A stretch of 64,000 bases of DNA from Triplophysa rosa. Its lineage: Eukaryota > Chordata > Actinopteri > Cypriniformes > Nemacheilidae. Positions 1-12,358 of this stretch are shown one piece after another (positions within the stretch are counted from its first letter, which is position 1; the number at the start of each line of letters is the position of its first letter). The stretch is from contig NC_079910.1 in assembly GCF_024868665.1 (NCBI RefSeq), forward strand, positions 12,209,048 through 12,273,047. The letters run 5' to 3'. A program made the translations under genes and the position numbers. The notes under the pieces were generated by a model. It ran no database searches and was not told the origin of the DNA. It saw only the letters and a list, made by a program, of their open reading frames with translations.

Positions 1-539
1 TTCCCTGTTTAATGATATGTGGTTTCAAGAGGGATTTGCTGGAGTAATCAAAGCCTTCACAGTCAGCGTAGAACACTGATCTTGTCTATCCATTAATCTC
101 AGCTAATTGATTTCATTTCTCACAAACGGCAGAAGTTTAATAGGCTTGTTTACGCCATCACTTTCAAAACAAACAATTTCCAGAGTGCAAGGGAGAAATC
201 TATATTGCAGATGAGATCAAAATGATGCACAGATTTTCAGCAGGGAGGAAGAGAATCTGAGCTGGTGATGCATAACCAAACGCTGCCTTTACTGTTTTTG
301 TTGTAGTTTTAAATGTATTCTTTCAGTGAAACAAATCTTGACAGTCCGAATTAGAACAAATGGAGACAGCAGGCTCCATCTAAAAAATACCATGCTACTG
401 TCTTGTTCACAATTCATCCCCCTTCATTTGTGTATAAAAATGACACATCCGTACAACAATATACAGTATGTGTCCACTGTTCCTACAATTTATTGATAGA
501 AAATATATATTGGAATCTTGTGAAAACAAAGATGGAAGG

Positions 540-1230
540 AAAGAAAGGACTAAGGAAAGAAAGAAAGAAAGAAAGAAAGACAGGAAAGAATGATGAAGAA
601 ACAAATAAATAGGTAAAGGAAATTTTAAAGGAAGGAAGGAAGGAAGGAGAAAGGACGGAAGACAGGAAAGAATGACAAAGAAAGAAAGAAAAAAAGAAAG
701 AAAGAAGACAGGAAAGAATGACGAAGAAACAAATAAATAATTAAAGGAATTTTTAAAGGAAGGAAGGAAGGAAGGAAGGAGACAGGCAGGGGCGGACTGG
801 AAGGCAAAAACGGCCCTGGAGTTTTCGGCCAATATCGGCCCGCCACCATTTCTGTCGACGGGGGGGGTTCTTGTTGTATGTAACGTGTCATTGCGTTACA
901 TGTACGTGTCCATCTCGCTAATGCCTTCGCGTTGCGTGTATTCGTCTGTCCAGCCCAAGCGTCCATTCCGGCGCCATACATTAGCGCATTAGCGGCCCAC
1001 CAGGAAAAGTTCCCATACTCCAGATGGCCGGTCCCGCCCCTGGTCATGACCGAAAGAAAGAAAGAATGAAAGACAACAGGAAAGAATGACAAAGAAACTA
1101 ATAAATGAGAAAGACAGAAAGAAAGAAAGAAGGAAGACAGGAAAGAATGACAAAGAAACTAATAAATGAGAGAGAAAGAAAGAAAGAAGACAGGAAGGAA
1201 GGAAGGAAAGAAGGAAGGAAGGAAGGAATA
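540..1230. repeat. Polypurine microsatellite (GAAA/GGAA)n
   Basis: Long imperfect runs of GAAA, GGAA and AAAG units, purine on the + strand. They are interrupted at about 787-1044 by a non-repetitive segment. The repeated phrase GACAGGAAAGAATGACAAAG recurs several times, so a longer compound unit has been duplicated. Apparent open frames across it are low-complexity Phe/Ser/Leu or Lys/Glu runs and are not genes. Confidence 0.9.
787..1044. mobile_element. hAT-like miniature element
   Basis: The segment inside the polypurine tract starts CAGGGGCGGACTGG and ends with a near-reverse complement, CCGGTCCCGCCCCTG. Termini of the form CAGGGGCGGA are typical of short non-autonomous hAT elements in vertebrates. 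I could not find a clean 8-bp target duplication in the microsatellite flanks. Confidence 0.5.
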
Positions 1231-1897
1231 TGCGGATCTTCTTCTCAGACACATCTCCATATCACAGAAGCTTCAGCAGCAGTGAACAGTTTGGGCTTAT
1301 GGCTGTAAGTCAGAATTCTCTTTTGGAGTTGTTGAATAATTCAGAGGGTGTTTTAGGAATGTGGATGTGTGTAATTGTTTAAACAGCAGGAGTAATTGAA
1401 AGTGTACAGGCAGTGGTTGAGAAAAAAATGGATTTCGGTTGCCTACAGCTTAATTAATTACACCACACTTTGTCCCCTCATGTCGCTCACAGCCACAAAG
1501 ACCCAACGAGAAGATCCCCATGCAATAATAAACATGCCATCCCTCTCTATCATTCCCTCTTTCACACTCTCTCCATTCCCTCTAATACCAGCAGCAGGAG
1601 AGGTGGGGAGGCAAGTTAATTGTTTTGCATGTGAAAGTTGCAGCCATCAGCCATGTAGAGAAGTAATCAATCAAAAGCGTGCCGTACAGCCAGGAAAATG
1701 AAAACTGCATTCAGAGGAAGCTAAATCTTTTGCTATGAATTTTAGGCTGTTCTAACATATCTCGTAGCATAAAATGCTCAAGGTTCTATGAGAATATGAG
1801 CATTCAGTGTGTCACAATTTAAACATGAATGAGTCCACACAGCTTACAGTAATTATCAAATATTCATACAGGGAATGGGATTGCATTTAAAATCAAC

Positions 1898-1997
1898 TTA
1901 ATGGAGTAGTTCACTTTAAAACAAGCCCCCATTGACTTTCTATAGTAGGAATACAAATTACAATGGGGGCTTATTTTAAAGTGAACTACTCCTTTAA
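1898..1997. mobile_element. TTAA-flanked hairpin MITE, 100 bp
   Basis: TTAATGGAGTAGTTCACTTT is mirrored by AAAGTGAACTACTCCTTTAA, with a loop of about 25 bases between CCCCCATTG and CAATGGGGG. The element is a near-perfect foldback with TTAA at each edge. Its right TTAA is shared with the next MITE. Confidence 0.7.
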
Positions 1998-2263
1998 AGG
2001 GACAGTTCACTACAAATGAACGTTCTTTTATCATTTATTCACCCTAATGTTATTTCAAAGCTGTTTGACTTTCTTATGCAGAGCACAAATATAGAAGATA
2101 TTTGGAAGTACATTGATAACCAACATTGGCCTGCTTTGTCTTCCACTGTATGGACAGTTGGACACAAAACCACTAACACATTTTTCAAAATATCACAAAA
2201 GACAGAAGGGGGTGAATAAATGCAGACAGATTTTTTGGGGGGAAGGTTAATTATCCCTTCACT
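1994..2263. mobile_element. TTAA-type MITE (GATAGTTCAC family), decayed right end
   Basis: It begins TTAAAGGGACAGTTCAC, followed by the family's TCATTTATTCACCCT block and the 'accactgtatggacag...cacaaaaccact' core. The right end near 2230-2263 is degenerate. It belongs to the most common repeat family in the window. Confidence 0.65.
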
Positions 2264-3458
2264 CTGAAATTATGAATAAAAATGTCTCTATTTGCTTTCC
2301 ATTTTAATCGCACAAGAAACAAGCAAGACATTAATGAAATCTTGTGATTTGTAGTTCTTTTCAACAGGATGTCATTTTGCCCCATGCTGTTCTCGTCTCT
2401 TAGCTCATCCGCATTCTTACAGTTGTGATCAGTCAGTGGCAGACGCGTGTACAGCTGCAGGCTGTCTTCACTGTCCTTTTTCACTGATGTACCGTAAAGG
2501 ACATCACTCTTATAACTACACATGTGAGCACTCAGCGGCCCTTCAGAGAACCAGAGAGAGCCTGAGAGAGCGCTTTGGTACTTGCGGGTTTGGGGGCACA
2601 AACTCATTTACACAAGCAATGACTCAGTTCAGAAAGGACACTGTTTTTGTCTAGACGGGATTTTGTAAGGATTCAACGCGACGTAATTAATTCTAAAATA
2701 TACTGTGGGTGTAACAGAACAATAGCTTGTCATTTGCATGTTCTTTCAACTGTGGAATGACAAAACAGTGTAATTTTCCAGTTAAAATTTTTAAGTTAAA
2801 AGTGTTTGCACAGTGAGGGAGAAACTCATAAGGAAAGGAAATGGCCAGAAAATGCCGCGCAATTGCCCACTGAACGTGCATTATGCAAAGAGAAGGAAAT
2901 AATGGGAATTAAGTCACGAAATGGCTGCGTTTGAATTAAGACGTCAATTCAGTCTGCTTCCCCTAGGCCATATGAACAGTTGTAACGAGACTTTAAAAGG
3001 CCCACTGTGATTCAGTTCTGTTGCCTTGCAAGCAAAATGTAGACATTATCACATCTATATCACAGCCAGATCTCTGTTAGTGTTTCTCTGTTGCAAGATT
3101 ATTACTTTGTTAAAGGAATAGTTCCCAAAAATTAAAGCTCTAAAAAGCAACATAAAATCAAGGTCTTACGAAGCCAAACAGTTGTTTTGTTGGATTAATC
3201 GAAATGTGAGTCATTCTATAATAATAATCTTGACCTCAAAACAAATGCGTCAAAGACTGGCTGTCATTATCATTAAATGTTACTGTTTATTTAGTTTCAT
3301 TATACAAAGTATTAAGAATACACAGAGACATGATAACTGCTGCTATATTGTTACGGCAATACATCTTTGTTGGTCCTAATGAGGTTTTCGTTACATTTAA
3401 ATGCCAACTGATTTCTAAAAAATGAACAATTAAATAAATAAAAAAGTACCTAGAGCAT

Positions 3459-3647
3459 TTAAAGGGATAGTTCACCCAAAAAGGCAATTATTTCATCATT
3501 TATTCACCCTCTTCTTATTCCAAAGCTGTATGGCTTTCTTTCTTCCAAGACTGTTGGTAACCAAACCACACTAGCACCCATTGACTTCCATTGTGTAGAC
3601 ACAAAACCACTGTGAATGTTTACTTTTTGGATGAACTATCCCTTTAA
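3459..3647. mobile_element. Complete TTAA-type MITE, 189 bp
   Basis: TTAAAGGGATAGTTCACCCA at the left and TGGATGAACTATCCCTTTAA at the right form terminal inverted repeats ending exactly in TTAA. This is the cleanest short copy of the family here and a good reference for the nested copies at 12359 and 30559. The ends resemble the Angel-type miniature elements described in zebrafish. That name is from memory and was not checked. Confidence 0.8.
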
Positions 3648-4023
3648 GAAACGAAATAATCCTAAATGAATCCACAAAAAATATGATTTATATTTAATAA
3701 ACAATAATTTATACACAGCTATGAATAACATTCTACTTACTAAGGTTTAAGCTAGTGTGATATTGCTATTACATTATCTAGAATTATTTACAGTATTTTT
3801 AATAATTAACAATAATGTTTAAATTAATATCACAATTAATAAACCGTATTGTAAGTCTACAAATCCTTAATGACTATAATGTTAATATATAATTTGATAT
3901 AACTGGACGCTCTCATTGCTCATACAGATCTCCTGCCTCAGTGAAACTAAAATGATTGTAGAAAGCTTTCTTTAATTTTTTCCTTCCTCACTTTAGATAT
4001 ATGAGTCATTAGAGCTGAATATC

Positions 4024-4306
4024 CAACCCTGTCTCATGAATTGCGTATAAATAACACGCTGTTGCATTATCATGAAATACGTACACCAAAGTTCGATTTT
4101 GCGTGCATATGATACGCCAATGTTTGCGTGCACCTCACTTGAGAGTAGCCATTTTGAAACGTACATGAAGAGGAAACACTGAAATAATTAAAATAATACT
4201 ATTAGGTTTAGGGTTTGGGTTAGGGTAGATGTACGTACGTAGACGTACGTATTTCATGATAATGCAACGCGCCTGTTATTTATACGCAATTCATGAGACT
4301 GGTCTC
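4024..4306. mobile_element. Foldback MITE with about 55-bp arms
   Basis: Arms GTCTCATGAATTGCGTATAA (from 4031) and its reverse complement (ending 4300) extend about 55 bp, including TTGCATTATCATGAAATACG. GAATATC flanks both sides (4017-4023 and 4307-4313) and may be a 7-8 bp target duplication, as expected for hAT. The centre carries a degenerate telomere-like run (TTTAGGGTTTGGGTTAGGG). Confidence 0.7.
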
Positions 4307-5784
4307 GAATATCATGGGATTTTGAGACAAAGTGCGTGGTAAACAGTGTTACGCATTTTCTATTTCAGTTTAGCTATGTTTTCATGTTCTGTTATTTCCC
4401 ACCGAGTCCACTGGGAAATCCAAAACATAGCATAATAGCATTAAACCAACCCATTCCGAGATGCATTTTTCCTGAATCCACATTCTTTCAATACGATTTC
4501 TCCAGGGACACGTCGCAATATTAATTACCATTATTTCATATCTATAATTACCTTATTATTTCCAAAGAATATAAAAGCCATCCTGAGCTTAAATTAAATC
4601 CAAAAGGAGGGCAACTCCATAAATTAGCGCAATAATGAGGAACGCAATCCGCAGTTTTGTGTCGGCACCCGTGTGCCCACACGCGCAGCTCCGCTCCGCT
4701 CCAGAGACCATCAGCGCAGTCTAAGATCATTCGCCTAATTATGATAGGATGAAAGGATCGCGTTGAGGTTGTCTGAGGTGTGAATTGTTGAAAGGAGAAA
4801 AAGAGAGAGGGGGCGCGCTGGATGGAATCAACCTTGGACAGTTCAACCCGTCACACGTGGGACGCTTTGTTCAACGTGGCAATGCTGAAAACAAATTGCT
4901 CTGTCCATAAAGACAGATATTCAACAGGGTTCAATGGCTGTGTATTTTTAGAGGAAGAGTAGATAATACTTATGTGCTTGAATGCACCCAGGACAACATA
5001 ACCAAGAGAGATTTAATTTGGTTTTACGGGTTCAGCTCTCATCTCCTGGTTATTCATGCATGTGGGCAGATAATCTCATCGCATGATTGTGTTTATCTGA
5101 AACACTTCTTCACAACATTAACGGGGAAAATTGCTCAGGCCACAAAGCTCTCTCTCTCGTTCTCTGTGTGTCATGTTGACGCTCAAGCATTTATGAATGC
5201 GAGACAACTGTGTGAAGAGGAATCGGGGCTGAGGACCAAGAATATGCAGTACACACTTGTGGAAATGAGATGAACTCTGATCAGCCTCTAAACTGAAGGA
5301 AGGCAGAAAGGAATAATTTAGAAAGCGACACGGGGGAAACGCTTTCAAAATTCTGACTAACAAAATACTTTAATGTGTTTTTGTCTTACTCTCTTTTAAA
5401 AGGATTTTTCACCAAACTTTCACTCATTTAAAAGTTTTATAGACAAAAACACTTTAAAGTCCGTTTTTGATGTTTTAAATGATGTACACTCACATCAGAT
5501 GAAGATTTCAGATGGTCTGAAAACGCTGTTTTGTTCCTCAGTCGGCTCATGGGGACTGACCATGGAGGTCTATAAAGGCTGTACAGAGCTATTGAATAAG
5601 CACTCCCATTCATCACTTATTCAATTAGTGACTCAGTAATAATGTTGAATATAAAACATTTCTTATGCCTTACCTTTCTATTGACCATATTCCAAATTTC
5701 TAAAATATATTTTCAAAATTAGACTCTTTAAATGTGGATTCAGACTTTTGAACAGTACCTTTTTACCTTTTTGTAAAAATGTAT

Positions 5785-6293
5785 TTAAAGGGGTCATATG
5801 GCACGAATACATGTGTTTTTCTGTGTCTTTGGTGTGTTATAAGTTGCCCATGCATGTATTAGACAGGTAAAATTGCAAAAAATAAAGTGTCAGAACAAAA
5901 GATACATTCTATCTAAAAGCGAATGCTCACCCAGACCTGCCTGAAACGCCTCGTGTAACCACACCCCCACAAATCTATGTCAGTTTGTGGTATGATCTGA
6001 TTTAGACCTCCCAAATGTAAACGCAAGTAAGGTGGGCGTTCCTGTTAGTACAATTGCTTTGGAACCTGATGTTCCAAATATGGTAAGAGGCGTTACATTT
6101 CCGTCACACGCTTGCAGTATTCCACCAATCACTACGCACTGGTTAACTGGCCAATCATAGCACAGCTCGCTTTTCAGAGCCATGAGCTTTGTAAAAAATC
6201 TGCTCGTTTCAGAGAGGCGGAGCAAAGAGGAGATACAAGCATGCACGGTATGTGGAAAATACAGCGTTTTTGAACCTCATATGACCCCTTTAA
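5785..6293. mobile_element. TTAA-flanked element, GGGGTCATATG termini (copy 1)
   Basis: TTAAAGGGGTCATATG at the left and CATATGACCCCTTTAA at the right are perfect inverted ends. The interior is shared with 40629-41099. The - strand of both copies keeps a similar open frame with motif CYDWPVNQCVVIG, but no transposase motif is visible, so I treat it as a non-autonomous repeat. Confidence 0.75.
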
Positions 6294-6691
6294 TCATAAA
6301 AAATGCTTTTGAATGGCTGTTAATGGAGAAGTGAAGTTACAGCATCTACCAGCTAACCAGCAAAGCTAATCAGCCAAACCCTAGTCATGCATAGCCAGAA
6401 CTTAATACTGAATCATGACCGCTTTGAATGGCAAAGGCCCGCTCAAGAGGCCATATGACTGACAGGTAGAAGCAATCAATCACTTTTCGCTTTGTACCAC
6501 GTCACGCTTAAGGGCATGGAAATGTCCCTCTTGAAAAATTGACTGTATATGTCAGGAAATGGTCCGAGACATCTAAGGCCGAGACTAGCCAAACCCTGAC
6601 TCTTTGGAGTTGATGCTTTAAGATCACATGATCACATGACATAGATCAAATAATACACTGTAAAGCATTGAACCTATTTCAAGTTAACTAT

Positions 6692-6972
6692 AGGGGGACC
6701 ATACGTGCCATTTCTCTCAGACACGTCCTGGCCAGGATTTCAGGTGTTTCAGTTCTCACATTTCAGCTAAAAAGAACATTAACATAAAATTTACATTTAT
6801 TCCTCTTAAAACGTATTGTTGTTTCATTCACCTTGAAATATAAGAGTTGCTTTAAATAAAACCTGAAATAATAAACCTCAATGACGTATGCGGTGTACAA
6901 ATGCGACCTCGGAAAGACGCACCAAAAATCCTGGCCAGGACGTGTCCAGAAAAAATGGCACGTATGGTCACG
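6692..6972. mobile_element. Inverted-repeat MITE (GACCATACGTGCCATTT)
   Basis: GACCATACGTGCCATTT at 6697 is mirrored by AAATGGCACGTATGGTC ending at 6969. The inner parts of the arms (ACACGTCCTGGCCAGGATTT) are also mirrored. The arms are about 50 bp around an AT-rich centre. Confidence 0.7.
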
Positions 6973-8414
6973 TACTTTAGTTTAAAAGTTGCTTTAAATT
7001 TTTACGTTAAATAAAATTGACTTTACAAGTCACTTGAATGAAAATTCAAAATAAAAATTAAAATCGTGCATTTCTTGTAACCTAAAAAAATCTAGTTTAA
7101 TCAATTTCAGCTTCATTTCATAAGTCAGTTTAATTTAATTTAACCCACTGTTACTGCACACTGTGTCAGTATAACATCCCAAATCATAACAGAAAGCACA
7201 ACAAATACAAAAACTGACTGCAAGCACCATTAATTGTAGCTTTATGTGTCCTTGACTTATAGTGGTGGTTACACGCGCGCTGGGTGCAGTTGCATCTTGT
7301 GCACAAACTGAGCACCCGCATAATTTTTCGGACGGCCTGGTTGTCATGAGGTTCTTTAGCGGAGTCAGAATATGATTTCATGCCCCAGATCAGTTTCACT
7401 TTCTGATGCTTCAGCCACTCTCTGAATGTGACAGCGCACTGACGGCCTTTGTGGAAACGCATACTGATGTGGAGAAATTCTCTCTCTCCCTGTATCCTTT
7501 CTTCTCCTCTCCTGCTCCATTCTCACTTTACTCTCTTTCATGCCATTCTTATTCATCTAAAGACAACACCAGCTCTTCCCTTTTGTAGTTGCTCGGCATT
7601 TTAATAATACATCGGCACTTCTATGCAGGCCTCCCTTGGCAGGCTGTTTTTCACTCTGCGCTTGGATAGTGCTGCTCGGAGGCATGTGTAGTTTTATAAA
7701 CCACCGGCTTTCATTTGTCTTCCGTGACTCACGCTCGTAGCGGCGCTATTGATATTTGCTTCACCCATGTGTAAAATACACGCGTTGTTAAAATGGCTAT
7801 TCGCTGTTTGAAAGGGCATCGTTTCGGAAAAACGAATCCGCGACAGAGATAATAAATGGTTTGGCGTCGTATCAGTGCCCAAATTTTTGCATAATTTTAC
7901 AGGTGATATGCACGAACAGCCGTGCCCGTGAAAAGCCGTGAAAAATATCAACTATATATCACATATTCATATATAAGCCACTCACAAAGATGTATAAAAA
8001 TGCATTAGCTGCTATCCAGTCAAGCCAAGAACTGAAATGTTTTGTTTCTTGGTGAACGGGTCATTGAACGACCTCGCTCTGCATCAGCAGTGAACTCCAA
8101 ACAGGGCAGAGTTCAGGGCAAGCCACCAGATGCCTCAGCCTGAGCAGAACACATCTTGGATTTGTTTGCTGAAGAACACGTTAGTTCAAAGTACAGCTTT
8201 CAGTACGTTCTCTCTTATCTGAATTTGTTGTTTAAGACGTCATAAACGCACATCCAAGTGCCTCGTTTAGGGCCACCACGCCTTGCTTTTAAAAGGGCGT
8301 GCACTCGGGTGTCTCGCTCGGTTTGCCTTTCATGTGAAATCTCTCATTGTGAATCAGCCTCATCTCAAAGCTCTGAACAGCATGACTCCATCAGACTGAC
8401 ATCATGCCAGCAGC

Positions 8415-8417
<3 letters not shown>

Positions 8418-8450
<33 letters not shown>
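8418..8450. repeat. (AG)n microsatellite
   Basis: Uninterrupted AG dinucleotides, about 16 units. Confidence 0.9.
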
Positions 8451-8454
<4 letters not shown>

Positions 8455-8639
8455 AGAAAAATAGAACATTTAAATGTTTTTTAAAGGAATTCTCAGCTAG
8501 TAAAATGTGCACCTCCTTAAAGAATACACTACAAGGAGAGTCTATAATAAGTACTTCTATCTCTCAAACTTTCACACATTAACAGCACAGAATCGTGGCG
8601 TGAATATTAGCAGTTTATAGTAATTATTTTCTCTGTAGT

Positions 8640-8880
8640 TGCAGCGGTGCTATTTTAATATGCCAGAGGAGAACTGTCTCTCCCCGCTGAGTCTGGCCTC
8701 TCCCAGGGTTTTTATTTCAGTTAAGTTTCATTAGTGGACATTGCATAGAGAAAACCTTTCAAAAATATCATGTATCTTAATACCCAATACTGTCTTTAAT
8801 TTTCCCCTTTTTAATTATGATGTATGTAAAGCTGCTTTGCAACAATGAAATTAAAATTGAATTGAAACAATATCATCTGC
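8640..8880 (+). repeat. Retroposon-like 3' tail
   Basis: Phrases AGAGGAGAACTG, CTGAGTCTGGCCTCTCCCAG and ATGTAAAGCTGCTTTGCAAC followed by an A-rich end resemble the 3' region of widespread fish LINE/SINE families. This is recognition from memory only. No coding part is present. Confidence 0.4.
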
Positions 8881-9039
8881 AGTTTTATTTATTTTTGAGG
8901 TCTGTGCTTGACAATTAACCTATTTATTGCATTTACTTTTTCAAGATGCACAAATAATTGACAGGAGTTCATTTATGTACAGTATTGTGCAGAGTTATTG
9001 TATTTCCAACGAAAAAATGCAAAAAATGAAGTTTAACAC

Positions 9040-9620
9040 ACAAGTTAACGCCAGCAATCGGATGTTCCTCCAAGCAGAGTAACATCAATCATTAAAAATG
9101 TTTGGAATCGTGGACGTAAATCTGCCCAGAACTGGCAGTTCTCCAAAACAGAGTTTCTGGACAAGAAGAATTACAGAAACCGGCCAACCAGGGCACTACA
9201 GCAACACTCAGTCAGAGTCCTCTGTGAGAGAGAAACAAAATGTAAGAAACTGTGCATTAGACAACAACTGCAAGCAGATTTATAAATCTGGACGGGTCAA
9301 CCGAGAAGCTTGTTATACACATCACATCTCGGCAGGAGTTTGCCCAAAGCCATGTAAGAGAATTTGGAAGAGGTTTCTGTAGTCAGATCAGATTCAAACT
9401 TTCAGGACTTAATACAAAGCACCATAAAAAGCAAACACAGCACATCACAATGAGAACAGAATTCCTGCTGTGAAGCAGCATCATGCTTTAGGCTTGCAAA
9501 AACTCATAAAAACAAAAAGGAAAATGGAGATAATATAAAGTAAGGTGTAAAATCCTGGAGGTGCTGCAGAGCTCTGGGATTTGGAAAATTATTCGTCTTC
9601 GTACAGGAAATACCTCCATT
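9040..9620 (+). pseudogene. Possible decayed Tc1-like transposase
   Basis: Scattered translated fragments resemble a Tc1/mariner transposase. One is an IPAVK-type stretch followed, after a frame shift, by SSIML near 9461-9490, recalling the conserved region before the catalytic Asp of Tc1 proteins. Another is a possible helix-turn-helix-like IKNVWNRG near 9090. Stops and shifts break every frame, and the longest open part (9098-9382) has no recognisable domain. The identification is weak. An unrelated non-coding repeat is possible. Confidence 0.3.
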
Positions 9621-10312
9621 CAACTGAACATCTGTGGAATGATTTGTATTTTTTATTTGTATAATATATTAAAATTGTATTAAAGGTCCAATCTTTTGAC
9701 AGAAATGCAATATAATATACATAACTATGTCCTCAGAGGTGTGTAAAGACCTTGCATTATGAAGTGTTATGTTTTTATTACCTTAGAATGAGCTATATCT
9801 ATCTATATACACCACGGCTCCCCTTCCATGGAATTCACCATGATGTTTCTACAGTAGCCCTAAACGGACAAACTGCTCTACAGAGCGTGTTTCGTAAATT
9901 CGTTATCTCTTTTGGCAAAGAAGTGAGAATGTGACAACATCTTAGTCCTGTGTCAGCCGCCGTAGTGCTTCGAAAGGGAGGGGTGAGGGGTGGAGTGAGT
10001 CGTTGGTTGCAATTTAGCTTTATCGGTAGCAATTTTTACTTAGCACCAAACCCCTGCTAGCCTTTATTCCACTGGGCATGAATAAAATGAAAAGGTAACC
10101 TCTACGCTTTACCTTACAGTTCATTCTGTGCACTAGTTGAAGCAGCTTTGGTCGTGAGAAACATTTTTTTCTATCAGTAACAAATTTGCATTGAGGGTCG
10201 CAAGGATAAAGCAATTTATCAGTGAAATCGTACTTACCAATTTCAGCTTTTCCTAGAAGAGTGACAGCATTCCATGGAATAACACCCCAAAGGAGTAAAC
10301 TGCACAGGCCTG

Positions 10313-10348
10313 TGTGTGTGTATGTGTATGTGTGTGTGTGTGTGTGTG
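10313..10348. repeat. (TG)n microsatellite
   Basis: TG repeats with a few TA interruptions. Confidence 0.85.
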
Positions 10349-11914
10349 ATCAGTCTGCGCTCCCATCAACTACTGTTGACAGCACTGTCAGAGTCTGTGC
10401 CTACAAAACCTGCATTCTATCAAGGTCACCTGAACAAAACCTAAATAAATTCAGGCTTCTGGTTTTGAGCTTTAAAACCGTTCTAGTGTGCTGGCTTGAT
10501 TTAGACAGACTTGGTTTAGTCTGATAGGCTTACTGAGGAAAAAACATACTGACAGAAAACATTTAAGTAAATGAAAAGGAGTGAGAGCCGGCGGCCCTCA
10601 TTGTGCCTGCGGGTCACATTCTTGCGGGTCTGTGAGTAATGGGTTAGGTAGACGTCCCTGTCATGGACTTTAACAAGAAAAATCCTTAAGATGCAGATAA
10701 ATGGAGCCCTGTAAAGACTGAAGGCGCTCTTTTTTTGCAGCTGCAAAATAAAAATAAATGTGTGTTGGAGCCCATTGAGTTTTTGTGTTCTCATGGGTGA
10801 GGTTTAAATCCAGTAGGCCTACTATCCCGCTTCGGTAGTCAAAACGGAAAAAAATATATACAGCAATTAAAATGTTCACTTGCAATCGAAAATACCCAGT
10901 CAAAAAGGCTGGGAAAATGCATTTCACTAAAGCCATAATATGGTGCAAAACTACTGAAGTGTCTGAACCTGGTCAGAATTTTGTTAAGTTGCACTCATTT
11001 TGAATGTTCTGTATTTCTGTCCTTCTCCAAACCGGTCCTTCTCCCTGCAGCTTTTTTCCCAGTGCATGTGAATGAAATCTTCCGTGTCCAAGCTCATGTG
11101 CTCACAGGCGGAGCCTATTGTGCCAGCTCGTCTGCCGTTGTTTGTTTGTCCTCTGAGAGCATGTTTGTTTGCTGTTGATAGCTTGTGATATAACTGGCCT
11201 GTCAGATGAAACGCGCATGCAGATGGCTGTGAATGAATGGAACAATTGAGGCTGAATACAGCGCTTCCTCCAGACAGACAGACAGACGAACACACACATT
11301 CCATTTGGCTAATTAGACAGTAGAAGACTCAAAGTTATAGCTTGTGTGTGTTTTACGCTGTCTATTTTTCTCTCTCCACACACTGGCTGCTACAGGAAAA
11401 TGAGCCTTTATTGGTCCCTGATGGCCTGGTCTCATATCCATTAAACTGAATAAGTGCCTGAAATAGCCCTTGTAGTAAGCAGTGTGATGCAGGATTCCCT
11501 ACCACAGCAGCTATCAGTGCATCTATTAGATCAATCAGTGGTGCAGCCCACACTCCCTCAGGGTGACCTTATGTTATGTCTCTTACAATATGAAACTCAG
11601 CAGCATTCAATGGTCGTCTGAAAGGTCTTTGAAATGAACGACACAAGGTATGCTTAATCATTAATATTTCATGAAATTCTATGCACATTTTTTTTATTTT
11701 CAGGATGTTTTTCAGCTGGTTCAGTAGAGGCTGGTGAAAATCACAGCAGCAAAGTGCTGCTGGTCTTGGCTTTTTTGGTTCAAATGGATACAGGATCTAA
11801 TTTCAGATATAAATCTGTTGAAAGGAACCAAAACAAGAACCAAAAATGAATAGTGGTAAATAGGGGAATAGGAGATTGCTACAGTATGTGCCGTAAACCT
11901 GCTACAGTGGACTC

Positions 11915-12247
11915 TAAGGGTGTACTCACATTTAGCCCAGTTGCTCTCAACTGTGCCCGAGAGCGATTGCCCCCCCCTCATTGTGCTTTCAAATCACCCC
12001 GCGTACATTATTATCATAAAGCCTATTGTTACACACGTTGCATTATGTTTGACATACCTGGAGTAGTTTTGGCTGCGGTGACACACGCCTGCACGTGTAA
12101 GTGCGCTGTTTATCAGTTTTTTACCGTGACATCTGAATCTCAGGGAGGAATTTAAACGTCATAATTTACGTCATGCTTTCAGTTCTGCGCTCAGTTCTGC
12201 AAACGTGCTAGGGCACAGTTCAGATTGCCTAGTGAGAGTACGCCCTA
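11915..12247. mobile_element. Inverted-repeat MITE (AGGGYGTACTC ends)
   Basis: TAAGGGTGTACTCACATTT at the left mirrors AGTGAGAGTACGCCCTA at the right. The inner parts of the arms (CAACTGTGCCCGAG versus TAGGGCACAGTTC) also pair. No clear target duplication is visible. Confidence 0.6.
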
Positions 12248-12358
12248 AAAGTCTGAGACCACAATTAAAATCTGGGATTCAAAATCAAAAAATGTTTAGA
12301 TTTTCTTTGCTTCCAAGAACACAAGATGTGCTCTGGAAAATATTAAAATTATACCTGA

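Noticed and set aside
407..1252. Several long open frames across the polypurine tract
   Set aside because: They are low-complexity translations of GAAA/GGAA repeats with no domain.
2251..2607. 118-residue open frame on -
   Set aside because: No recognisable domain, no splice context, and it overlaps the edge of a MITE.
4202..4226. Telomere-like TTAGGG run
   Set aside because: Only three or four degenerate units in the loop of a foldback element, not a telomere or interstitial array.
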